Assembly: GCA_018711785.1 (NCBI GenBank)
Contig: DVHW01000126.1
Span: 1-5,781 of the forward strand
Source: Candidatus Galloscillospira excrementavium
GTDB taxonomy: Bacteria; Bacillota; Clostridia; Oscillospirales; Oscillospiraceae
Direction of reading: 5' to 3'
Length of the DNA: 5,781 bases
The notes under the pieces were generated by a model, which saw only the letters and a list, made by a program, of their open reading frames with translations, ran no database searches and was not told the DNA's origin. The position numbers and the translations under genes were made by a program. Below, one piece after another: positions 1 to 5,781 of the stretch (positions are counted from its first letter, which is position 1; each line of letters starts with the position of its first letter).

Positions 1-13
1 CGGCTTTGTCCTG

Positions 14-1867
14 TTATTCTCCCACGTCCTCGAACTGGGAGTTATAGAGCTCGGCGTAGAAGCCGCCCTTGGCCAGCAGCTCCTCGTGGGTGCCCTGCTC
101 CACAATGTCCCCCTCCCGCATGACCAGGATGAGGTCGGCGTCCCGGATGGTGGACAGGCGGTGGGCGATGACAAAGCTGGTCCGGCCCCGCATCAGGTTG
201 TTCATGGCCGCCTGGATGAGGTGCTCGGTACGGGTGTCCACGCTGGAGGTGGCCTCGTCCAGGATGAGGATCTTGTTGTCGGCCAGGATGGCCCGGGCGA
301 TGGTGAGCAGCTGCTTCTGCCCCTGGGAGATGTTGGTGGCGTCCTCGTTCAGCTCCATCTGGTAGCCCCCGGGCAGGGTCTGGATGAAGTGGTGGACGTG
401 GGCCGCCTTGGCCGCAGCGATGACCTCCTCGTCGGTGGCGTCCAGCCGGCCGTAGCGGATGTTCTCCATGATGGTGCCCTGGAAGAGCCAGGTGTCCTGG
501 AGGACCATGCCGAAGGACTCCCGCAGCTGGGCGCGGTCGTAGTCCCGCACGTCGTGGCCGTCCACCAGGATGGCGCCGCCGTTCACGTCGTAAAACCGCA
601 TGAGCAGCTTGACCATGGTGGTCTTGCCCGCGCCGGTGGGGCCCACGATGGCCACTGTCTGCCCCGGCTCCACCCGGGCGGAGAAATCTTTAATGATGAT
701 CTTCTCCGGGTCGTAGCCGAAGCGGACGTGGTCGAAGGTCACCTGCCCATGGATGTGCTCCGCGCTCACCGGGTGGTCGGTGGTGGGCTGTTCCTCCTCC
801 TCGTCCAGGAACTCAAAGACCCGCTCGGCCGCCGCGGCCATGGACTGGAGCATATTGGACACCTGGGCGATCTGGTTGATGGGCTGGGTGAAGTTGCGCA
901 CGTACTGGATAAAGGCCTGGATGTCGCCCACGGTGATGACCCCGTTCACGGCCAGCATGCTGCCCGAGATGGCCACCGCCACATAGCCCAGGTTGCCCAC
1001 GAAGTTCATAATGGGCATCATCATGCCGGAGAGGAACTGGCTCTTCCAGGCGGAGCGGAAGAGGGTGGCGTTGGTGGCGTTGAACTCTGCCGTCACCGCC
1101 GCCTCCCGGTTGAAGGCCCGGATCACGTTGTGGCCCGAGTAGGTCTCCTCTACCTGGCCGTTGATGACCCCCAGGTACTTCTGCTGGTCCTGGAAGTACT
1201 TCTGGGAATGGCGCATGACCACGCTGATGAGGGCCATGGACACCGGCAGGATGACCACCGCGATGAGGGTCATGATGGGGCTGATGGTGAGCATCATGAT
1301 GAACACGCCGATGAGGGTGGCCACCGAGGTGATGAGCTGGGTGATGCTCTGGTTCAGGCTCTGGCCCATGGTGTCCACATCGTTGGTGATGCGGGAGAGG
1401 ACCTCGCCCACGGTCCGGGACTCGAAGTACTTCATGGGCATTCGGTGGATCTTCTCCGAGATGTCCCGCCGCATGCGGTAGGACATGCTCTGGGCGATGC
1501 CGGTCATGATCCAGCCCTGGACCAGGGAAAACAGGGCCGAAAGCAGGTACATCCCCAGCAGGAAGAGGAGGATGCCCCCGATGCGGCCGAAGTCGATGCC
1601 TCCCGTGCCCTGGATCTTGGCCACCAGGCCCTCAAAGAGCTCGGTGGTGGCGTTGCCCAGGATCTTGGGGCCCAGGATGGAAAAGACGGTGGAGGCCGCC
1701 GCGAAGAGCAGCACGAACACCAGGGCCGCCTTGTACCGGCCCATGTAGGACAGGAGCTTGCCGATGGTCCCCTTGAAGTCCTTGGCCTTCTCGCCGGGCA
1801 TACCGCGGCGGCCGCCCATGGGTCCGTGGCCCTGGGGCGTCTGAATGGTCTTGTTTTCTCCGCTCAC
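14..1867 (-). CDS. ABC exporter half-transporter, subunit with the catalytic ATP site (617 aa)
   Basis: This is a membrane-embedded ABC half-transporter with a fused ATPase, inferred to form a heterodimeric multidrug-type exporter with the 722-residue protein encoded upstream. A Gly/Met/Arg-rich cytoplasmic leader (about residues 1-35) precedes six predicted membrane helices (about 46-66, 96-122, 173-195, 197-217, 280-305, 315-335). The nucleotide-binding domain follows from about 375. Visible motifs are Walker A GPTGAGKTT (409-417, K415), Q-loop Q457, a variant signature ISQGQ (513-517) in place of LSGGQ, Walker B ILILDEATSS with D537 and catalytic E538, D-loop SSVD (541-544) and switch H569. 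The GTG start is chosen because it overlaps the upstream TGA (GTGA) and has AGGAGG nine bases ahead; Met17 and Met23 are weaker alternatives. The stop is TAA. Length is normal for the family. Substrate is unknown; drug or peptide export is inference. Confidence 0.95.
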   Translation of the reverse strand: MSGENKTIQTPQGHGPMGGRRGMPGEKAKDFKGTIGKLLSYMGRYKAALVFVLLFAAASTVFSILGPKILGNATTELFEGLVAKIQGTGGIDFGRIGGILLFLLGMYLLSALFSLVQGWIMTGIAQSMSYRMRRDISEKIHRMPMKYFESRTVGEVLSRITNDVDTMGQSLNQSITQLITSVATLIGVFIMMLTISPIMTLIAVVILPVSMALISVVMRHSQKYFQDQQKYLGVINGQVEETYSGHNVIRAFNREAAVTAEFNATNATLFRSAWKSQFLSGMMMPIMNFVGNLGYVAVAISGSMLAVNGVITVGDIQAFIQYVRNFTQPINQIAQVSNMLQSMAAAAERVFEFLDEEEEQPTTDHPVSAEHIHGQVTFDHVRFGYDPEKIIIKDFSARVEPGQTVAIVGPTGAGKTTMVKLLMRFYDVNGGAILVDGHDVRDYDRAQLRESFGMVLQDTWLFQGTIMENIRYGRLDATDEEVIAAAKAAHVHHFIQTLPGGYQMELNEDATNISQGQKQLLTIARAILADNKILILDEATSSVDTRTEHLIQAAMNNLMRGRTSFVIAHRLSTIRDADLILVMREGDIVEQGTHEELLAKGGFYAELYNSQFEDVGE

Positions 1868-4032
1868 GCGCCCACACCTCCTAACTCGTCCTCTGAAAGC
1901 TGGGACCTGGCGATCTCCTGATAGGTGGCGCAGCCGGCCATCAGCTCCTCGTGGGTGCCCATGCCGGCCACCTTCCCCTCGTTGAGGACGATGATCTGGT
2001 CGGCGTGGAGGATGGTGGAGATGCGCTGGGCCACGATGAGGACCGTGGTGTCCCTCATCACGCTCTCGTGCAGGGCCCGGCGCAGGGCCGCGTCGGTCTT
2101 GTAGTCCAGGGCGGAGAAGGAGTCGTCAAACAGCAGCACCTTGGGATGCTTGGCGATGGCCCGGGCGATGGAGAGGCGCTGCTTCTGCCCGCCGGACACG
2201 TTGGTGCCCCCCTGGGCGATGGGGGTCTGGTAGCCCTCCGGCTTGGCGTCGATGAATTCGGTGGCCTGGGCGATCTGGGCGGCGGTCTCCATGGCCGCGT
2301 CGGAGATCTCCCCGTCGCTGTCGCCGAACTTCAGGTTGGAGGCAATGGTGCCCGAGAAGAGCACCCCCTTCTGGGGCACATAGCCCAGCAGGCTGCGCAG
2401 CTTGTGCTGGGACAGGTCCCGGATGTCCACCCCGTCCAGGGTGATGGAGCCGCTGGTCACGTCGAAAAACCGGGGGACCAGATTCAGGAGGGTGGACTTG
2501 CCGCTGCCGGTGGAGCCGATGACCGCGGTGGTCTCCCCCGGCCGGGCGGTGAAGGTGATATGCTCCAGCACGTCGGCGTCGGCGTCCGGATAGCGGAAGG
2601 ACACGTCGTGGAAGGCCAGCTCCCCCCGCCAGTCGGTCTTGGCGTTGTCCTGGACCTGGTCCTTGTCGCGGATGGTGGGCTGGCTCTCCAGCACCTCGTT
2701 GATGCGCCCGGCGGCCACACCGGCCCGGGGCAGCACGATGGAGACCACGGCGATCATCAGGAAGGCCATGACGATCTGCATGGTATAGGTGATAAAGGCG
2801 ATCATGTCGCCCACCTGCATGGTGCCCAGGTCCACGCCGTGGGCGCCGTTCCAGACGATGAGCAGGGAGATGCCGTTCATCACCAGCATCATGGCGGGCA
2901 TCATGCAGCTCATCACCCGGTTGGTGAACAGCTGGGTCTTTTTCAGGTCCTGGTTGGCCCCGTCGAACCGCTGCTCCTCGTACTCCTCCCGGCTGAAGGC
3001 CCGGATGACCGGCAGGCCGGTGAGGATCTCCCGGGAGACCAGGTTCATCCGGTCCACCAGGCTCTGCATCTTCCGGAACTTGGGCATGGCCAGGGCCATC
3101 AGCACCACGATCAGCGCCAGCAGGGCACCCACCGCCACGCCGATGATCCAGCCCATGCCGGTGCGGGTGCTGGACACCTTGAGGATGCCGCCGATGCCGA
3201 TGATGGGGGCGTAGAGCACCATCCGCAGCAGCAGGACCATCACCATCTGCACCTGCTGGATGTCATTGGTGGAGCGGGTGATGAGGGAGGCGGTGGAAAA
3301 GCGGTCGATCTCTGCGGAGGAGAAGGAGACCACCTTTTGGAACACGTCCCCCCGCAGCTCCATGCCGATCCGGGCCGCCGCCCGGGAGGAGAGCAGGCCC
3401 GCCAGGATGGCCGCAGCCACCATCAGCAGGGAGACCCCCATCATCTTGGCGCCGGTGAGCCAGAGGTAGTCCATCTGGATCTGGTTCAGATCCAGGCCCA
3501 TGGCCTCATACTCCCCCCGCACGCCCTGGATGGCCGCCTGTTCCACCAGCATGTCGGCGTTGTCGCCGTACTGGGCGGCCACCGTTTCCAGCTGCGCGAT
3601 GACCGCGGCCTGGAAGGTCTCCCGGTCCATCCCGGCGCCCTCCAGCTGGGCCAGCAGGGCGGAGGGGTCCGTCCCCTGCTGCGTCATCTGGTACACCGCC
3701 GCCATGGGCAGGCCCAGGATGTCGTCCAGCCGGTCCCGCGCCTCCCCATCCAGGTCGGCCAGGACATAGGTCCCGTCCTCCGCCTGGGTGTAGGCTCCGC
3801 GCACGGCGGCCTCGTCCTCGTCGGACAGGAACAATGTGAGGGCCTCCAGGGTGGAGCCCCGCATCTGCTCCGGGCTCACCCGCTCGATGCCCCCCTGCTG
3901 GATGCCCACATCCACGATCTGGGAGGTATAGGTGGGCAGGCTCAGGTCGCAGTACGCCTGGACCACCAGCAGCAGAAGGATGGCCAGCACCGAGCCCTTG
4001 ACTGCCTTTAAGTATCGGAACAATTTCAGCAT
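1864..4032 (-). CDS. ABC exporter half-transporter, degenerate-ATP-site subunit with large external insertion (722 aa)
   Basis: This is the partner half-transporter of the inferred heterodimeric exporter. TM1 is near residues 12-35 and TM2 near 194-215. Between them lies an acidic, Gln/Ala-rich segment of about 145 residues, where type IV exporters usually have a short loop; it explains the length of 722 against the usual 580-620. Later helices are near 265-285, 293-314, 375-397 and 407-430. The ATPase domain starts near 470: Walker A GSTGSGKST (506-514, K512), Q-loop Q554, canonical signature VSGGQ (612-616), Walker B VLLFDDSFSALD with D636 and D637, and Q669 in VAQRIST. The catalytic Glu is thus replaced by Asp and the switch His by Gln, marking the non-catalytic side of an asymmetric pair. 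The start ATG overlaps the MarR gene's end by seven bases and has GAGGAG eight bases ahead. No frameshift is seen. Substrate is unknown. Confidence 0.95.
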   Translation of the reverse strand: MLKLFRYLKAVKGSVLAILLLLVVQAYCDLSLPTYTSQIVDVGIQQGGIERVSPEQMRGSTLEALTLFLSDEDEAAVRGAYTQAEDGTYVLADLDGEARDRLDDILGLPMAAVYQMTQQGTDPSALLAQLEGAGMDRETFQAAVIAQLETVAAQYGDNADMLVEQAAIQGVRGEYEAMGLDLNQIQMDYLWLTGAKMMGVSLLMVAAAILAGLLSSRAAARIGMELRGDVFQKVVSFSSAEIDRFSTASLITRSTNDIQQVQMVMVLLLRMVLYAPIIGIGGILKVSSTRTGMGWIIGVAVGALLALIVVLMALAMPKFRKMQSLVDRMNLVSREILTGLPVIRAFSREEYEEQRFDGANQDLKKTQLFTNRVMSCMMPAMMLVMNGISLLIVWNGAHGVDLGTMQVGDMIAFITYTMQIVMAFLMIAVVSIVLPRAGVAAGRINEVLESQPTIRDKDQVQDNAKTDWRGELAFHDVSFRYPDADADVLEHITFTARPGETTAVIGSTGSGKSTLLNLVPRFFDVTSGSITLDGVDIRDLSQHKLRSLLGYVPQKGVLFSGTIASNLKFGDSDGEISDAAMETAAQIAQATEFIDAKPEGYQTPIAQGGTNVSGGQKQRLSIARAIAKHPKVLLFDDSFSALDYKTDAALRRALHESVMRDTTVLIVAQRISTILHADQIIVLNEGKVAGMGTHEELMAGCATYQEIARSQLSEDELGGVGA
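1877..1882 (-). promoter_or_regulatory. Ribosome binding site of the 617-aa transporter gene
   Basis: On the minus strand a perfect AGGAGG lies nine bases before the GTG at 1867-1865. It sits inside the last codons of the upstream transporter gene (the Glu-Leu-Gly-Gly stretch near its C-terminus). This decides the GTG start, and with the GTGA stop/start overlap it indicates coupled translation of the two subunits. Confidence 0.85.
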
Positions 4033-4511
4033 ATACCTGTCTCCTCGTTCTGTTCTTCCTCAATGGCGGCGGCCAGCCGGTCCAGCAGGTCCAGCAGGGT
4101 CTCCATGTTTTCAGGGCCCATCCGATCGATCACGCGGTCCATGGTCCTCTGGTAGCCCTCCGCCTCCCGCTGCCAGACCTCCCTGCCGCTCTCCGTCAGG
4201 CTGACCCGGACATTGCGCCGGTCCGCCGGGTCCACCTCCCGCCGGATGAGCCCCCGCTCCTCCAGCCCCCGCAGCATGCGGGAGACCGCCGGGGGCCGCA
4301 CCTGCATGTGACCGGCCAAGTCCCAGACCTGGACGCCGCTCCGCTCTGGCCGCCGCCTGTTTCTGTCTGCGATAATGCCCATGCAGAAAAACTCTCCCTT
4401 TGTCAGCTCTCCCACTCCACTCGAGATGTGGGATTTGATCTTTCCGAACCGGTGCAGGGCCTTGAACAGATGCTCCCGCACCTCCTGATTGGTCATTTGT
4501 TCCGCCCCCAT
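4026..4511 (-). CDS. MarR-family transcriptional regulator of the exporter operon (161 aa)
   Basis: This is a winged helix-turn-helix DNA-binding protein of the MarR family; such proteins normally act as dimeric repressors released by small ligands. An N-terminal helix (about residues 8-30) precedes the helix-turn-helix at about 60-92, where VQVWDLAGHM and PPAVSRMLRGLEERGLIRR match the family pattern. The wing at 94-112 carries the DPADRRNVRVSLTESG signature. A C-terminal helix (about 125-155) would complete the dimer interface. Length is typical. It is first in the operon, with the exporter genes immediately downstream, so autorepression and control of drug-responsive export are inferred. 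The ATG at 4511 has no clear ribosome binding site. An in-frame ATG at 4496 (Met6) is preceded by GGGGGCGG and could be the true start, giving 156 residues. The identity is secure; the inducer is unknown. Confidence 0.93.
   Translation of the reverse strand: MGAEQMTNQEVREHLFKALHRFGKIKSHISSGVGELTKGEFFCMGIIADRNRRRPERSGVQVWDLAGHMQVRPPAVSRMLRGLEERGLIRREVDPADRRNVRVSLTESGREVWQREAEGYQRTMDRVIDRMGPENMETLLDLLDRLAAAIEEEQNEETGIC
4041..4046 (-). promoter_or_regulatory. Ribosome binding site of the 722-aa transporter gene
   Basis: GAGGAG on the minus strand lies eight bases before the ATG at 4032-4030. It is embedded in the last codons of the MarR-family gene, whose TGA stop (4028-4026) falls inside the start of the transporter. 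It supports the chosen ATG and translational coupling of regulator and exporter. Confidence 0.8.
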
Positions 4512-4520
4512 TCACACTTT

Positions 4521-4533
4521 GTTAATAATTAAC
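4521..4533. promoter_or_regulatory. Candidate MarR operator: perfect 13-bp palindrome
   Basis: GTTAATAATTAAC is a perfect inverted repeat of two 6-base arms around a central A. It begins ten bases upstream of the MarR gene's first ATG and falls at about +17 to +29 of the inferred transcript. MarR proteins typically bind short AT-rich palindromes overlapping or just downstream of their own promoter, so size, base content and position all fit an autoregulatory operator. A second inverted repeat, TAAC-TCT-GTTA (4530-4540), shares one arm. Binding is inferred, not shown. Confidence 0.6.
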
Positions 4534-4556
4534 TCTGTTATCTATTTGCGTTCTCT

Positions 4557-4585
4557 ATCTTACCTATTCCGGCGGCAGCTGTCAA
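4557..4585 (-). promoter_or_regulatory. Sigma-A type promoter of the marR-ABC-ABC operon
   Basis: On the minus strand a perfect -35 TTGACA (4585-4580) is separated by exactly 17 bases from a -10 TAAGAT (4562-4557, four of six matches to TATAAT). The expected start point is near 4550, giving an untranslated leader of about 40 bases before the MarR gene. It is the only convincing promoter in the gap and is oriented into the operon. The tract at 4589-4595, just upstream of the -35, is A/T rich. Confidence 0.78.
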
Positions 4586-4638
4586 CGGAAAAATAGCCAA
4601 ATCTGCGCCTATTCATACCCATATTTTCTCCTTGACGC

Positions 4639-4670
4639 AAAAATCCGCCGCACCATTCTGGTGCGGCGGA
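4639..4670 (-). terminator. Rho-independent terminator after the ylbJ-small protein unit
   Basis: An 11-bp perfect, GC-rich stem (TCCGCCGCACC at 4644-4654 pairing with 4660-4670) encloses a 5-base loop. On the minus strand the hairpin is followed directly by TTTTT (4643-4639). It begins 15 bases after the TAG of the four-cysteine protein gene. It should end transcription from the ylbJ side and insulate the MarR operon promoter about 55 bases further on. No U-run follows on the plus strand, so it looks one-directional. Confidence 0.9.
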
Positions 4671-4685
4671 CAAGATCACTTGGGC

Positions 4686-4928
4686 CTAAAGCGTAAAGTC
4701 CTCCTCTTTCCACCGGTCGAAATCCAGCGGCGCAGGCCGGGGCGGCACCCGCTTGAGGGGGTCATACTGAAACGCGCGGCAGGCGTTCCCCGCCGGGACC
4801 ACGCCCCTTTTGGCGCACAGAATGGACTCCTCGTCCAGCCGGGTCCCCCGCGCACAGTAGGCGCAGCGGGGCTCCATCTTCTTCTCAAACAACACGGCCC
4901 ATCCCTCATTTCCCGTTCTTTTGGCCAT
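4686..4928 (-). CDS. Small four-cysteine protein of unknown function (80 aa)
   Basis: I do not recognise a named family. The protein is small, soluble-looking and basic at the N-terminus, with no signal peptide or membrane helix. Four cysteines at residues 22, 25, 38 and 50 form the pattern CxxC-x12-C-x11-C, which could bind zinc or another metal as a ribbon-like fold. The C-terminal half is rich in Pro and Arg (for example DPLKRVPPRPAPLDFDRW), then ends acidic (KEEDFTL). The ATG shares a base with the TAA stop of the upstream ylbJ-type gene (TAATG), which suggests translational coupling. A GTG at codon 12 (4895-4893), preceded by GAGGGA, is a competing start that would give 69 residues beginning just before the FEKKMEP segment. 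The stop is TAG, with a terminator 15 bases later. Similar proteins seem to occur in related Clostridia, but this is recollection. A sporulation role is only suggested by context. Confidence 0.78.
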   Translation of the reverse strand: MAKRTGNEGWAVLFEKKMEPRCAYCARGTRLDEESILCAKRGVVPAGNACRAFQYDPLKRVPPRPAPLDFDRWKEEDFTL

Positions 4929-5781
4929 TATACTACCTTTCGCGGCGTTTTTCCACCTCTTTTTCGCACCGCCGCCGCGGCCACAAGGAGGAAAAAGAGG
5001 AACACCACCCAGGCCGCCACGGTGGAGATGGTGAGGGCGGTGTGGAAGTCCAGCCCCGCGATGCCCGCCACCTGCTCGGCCAGGTAGGACGACACGCTCT
5101 CCCGCAGGGGGAGCACCCGGAACAGAACGGAGACAAACAGGGCGGAGAGCCCCCCGTGGAGGATCTTCCCGACGAGGTAGGTGCGCACGGACAGTCCGCT
5201 CCCCCCGATGAAGGAGAGCACCTGGCAGTGGACCGACACCCCGGCCCACCCCAGCATGAAGGCGGCCATGGACGCCCGCCCGGCCAGGGCCCCCTCCCCC
5301 GACAGGGTCCACACCCCGGAGGAGATCTCCAGAAACCCGGTGAGCAGCTGTTCGGCCCGCTCCACCGTGAGCCCCAGGGGAGCCAGCAGCGTCCCCAGCC
5401 CCCCGGCCAGGGCGGGCAGCAGCCCGGAGAGGAACAGCAGGCGGATGACCACCGTGAAGAACACCACAAAGGCGCAGATGTTCAGAGTGGAAAGGAAGGC
5501 GTTTTTCACGCTGCCGGTAAAGGCGGTGGTGAACCGCTGGGCCTCGAACTGGGGGCGGGCGGACCCCTCCCGCCCCCGCTTCCCGCCCCGCTTGTAGAAG
5601 CGGAAGAGCACCCCGATGCACACCGAGGCGGCTGCGTGGGCCAGGTAGAGCAGCACCCCCACCCGGCTGCTGGCGAACACCCCCGCCCCCACCACCCCCA
5701 GGATGAAGGCGGGGCCGGAGTTGTTGCAGAAGGCAAGCAGCCGCTCCGCCTCGGTCTTGGAGCACATGCCGTTCTGGTACA
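4928..5781 (-). CDS. ylbJ: Sporulation integral membrane protein YlbJ/SpoVV-like, 5' end beyond the window
   Basis: This is a polytopic membrane protein of the nucleoside-transporter/Gate (nucleoside recognition) superfamily. In Bacillus subtilis YlbJ (SpoVV) is made in the mother cell and is needed to move dipicolinic acid towards the forespore, a step in spore dehydration and heat resistance. The fragment shows the YlbJ-type segment TEAERLLAFCNNSGPAFILG, then several hydrophobic helices, a basic cytoplasmic stretch (YKRGGKRGRE), and a second half with FLEISSGVW and GWAGVSVHCQVLSF, which match the family's conserved core. It ends in a hydrophobic helix and a basic tail (RKRGGKTPRKVV). The frame stays open to the window edge, with TAC CAG AAC GGC before the Met at 5767, so that Met is internal. 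Roughly 100-150 N-terminal residues are missing, judged from the usual family length of about 400. It overlaps the next gene by one base. Its promoter is not visible. Confidence 0.88.
   Translation of the reverse strand, partial: YQNGMCSKTEAERLLAFCNNSGPAFILGVVGAGVFASSRVGVLLYLAHAAASVCIGVLFRFYKRGGKRGREGSARPQFEAQRFTTAFTGSVKNAFLSTLNICAFVVFFTVVIRLLFLSGLLPALAGGLGTLLAPLGLTVERAEQLLTGFLEISSGVWTLSGEGALAGRASMAAFMLGWAGVSVHCQVLSFIGGSGLSVRTYLVGKILHGGLSALFVSVLFRVLPLRESVSSYLAEQVAGIAGLDFHTALTISTVAAWVVFLFFLLVAAAAVRKRGGKTPRKVV

Noticed and set aside
1..13. Terminator or next gene after the 617-aa transporter.
   Set aside because: Only 13 bases lie beyond the stop codon in this window, too few to judge.
86..1921. 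Plus-strand open frame of 611 codons antisense to the 617-aa transporter gene.
   Set aside because: The translation is His/Asp/Gly/Val-rich and low in complexity, with no recognisable domain. That is typical of the antisense frame of a GC-rich gene whose codons mostly end in G or C. The opposite strand encodes a complete ABC protein.
1951..4011. Plus-strand open frame of 686 codons antisense to the 722-aa transporter gene.
   Set aside because: Same His/Gly/Asp/Gln-biased composition, no motif, and full overlap with a clear ABC transporter gene. It is a by-product of GC-rich codon use.
4644..4670. The GC-rich hairpin as a bidirectional terminator or mobile-element inverted repeat.
   Set aside because: The T-run follows only on the minus strand, and no matching copy or transposase lies nearby. 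A one-way terminator explains it.
4632..5087. Plus-strand open frame of 151 codons starting inside the terminator region.
   Set aside because: It runs antisense to the four-cysteine gene and the end of ylbJ, starts near a terminator hairpin, and shows no ribosome binding site or recognisable domain.
4929..5765. Minus-strand frame running from 5765 in the same frame as the four-cysteine protein (359 codons in total).
   Set aside because: The part above 4928 is an Arg/Gly/Pro/Ala-rich shadow of the ylbJ-type gene in another frame. Only the last 80 codons, below 4929, look like a real protein.

Overview
The window looks like chromosomal DNA from a GC-rich, endospore-forming member of the Clostridia (Bacillota). 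Gut Oscillospiraceae of the Flavonifractor/Intestinimonas/Lawsonibacter type would fit, but the taxonomy is inferred. It rests on high GC by eye, strong AGGAGG-type ribosome binding sites, a sporulation-specific membrane protein (YlbJ), and a drug-exporter operon of a type common in this class. Every gene I can support lies on the minus strand, so transcription runs from high to low coordinates.

Right part (about 4639-5781): the 3' part of a ylbJ-type sporulation membrane protein gene enters from beyond the right edge. Its TAA stop overlaps the ATG of an 80-residue, four-cysteine protein of unknown function (TAATG junction). Fifteen bases after that gene's stop lies a strong rho-independent terminator that closes the unit.

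Middle (4512-4638): a compact AT-rich control region. It holds a near-consensus minus-strand promoter (TTGACA, 17 bases, TAAGAT) and, just downstream of the inferred start point, a perfect 13-base palindrome, GTTAATAATTAAC, overlapped by a second, weaker inverted repeat. This is a good candidate operator for the adjacent MarR-family regulator.

Left part (14-4511): a tightly packed three-gene operon encodes a MarR-type repressor, then a 722-residue and a 617-residue ABC half-transporter. The genes overlap by 7 and 4 bases, and each transporter gene has its own ribosome binding site inside the end of the gene before it. The two half-transporters have complementary motif defects. The 722-residue subunit lacks the catalytic Glu and switch His, and the 617-residue subunit has a changed signature motif. 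Together they should form a heterodimeric exporter with one competent and one degenerate ATP site, as in TM287/288, LmrCD and BmrCD. The 722-residue subunit also carries a large extracytoplasmic insertion of roughly 145 residues between TM1 and TM2.

The likely logic is that the MarR protein represses its own operon and releases it when it binds a toxic ligand, inducing the exporter. No mobile elements, CRISPR arrays, tRNAs or rRNAs were seen. I see no strong case for a wholly new system. The least explained items are the four-cysteine small protein, the transporter's external insertion, and a possible 20-codon ORF in the control region.
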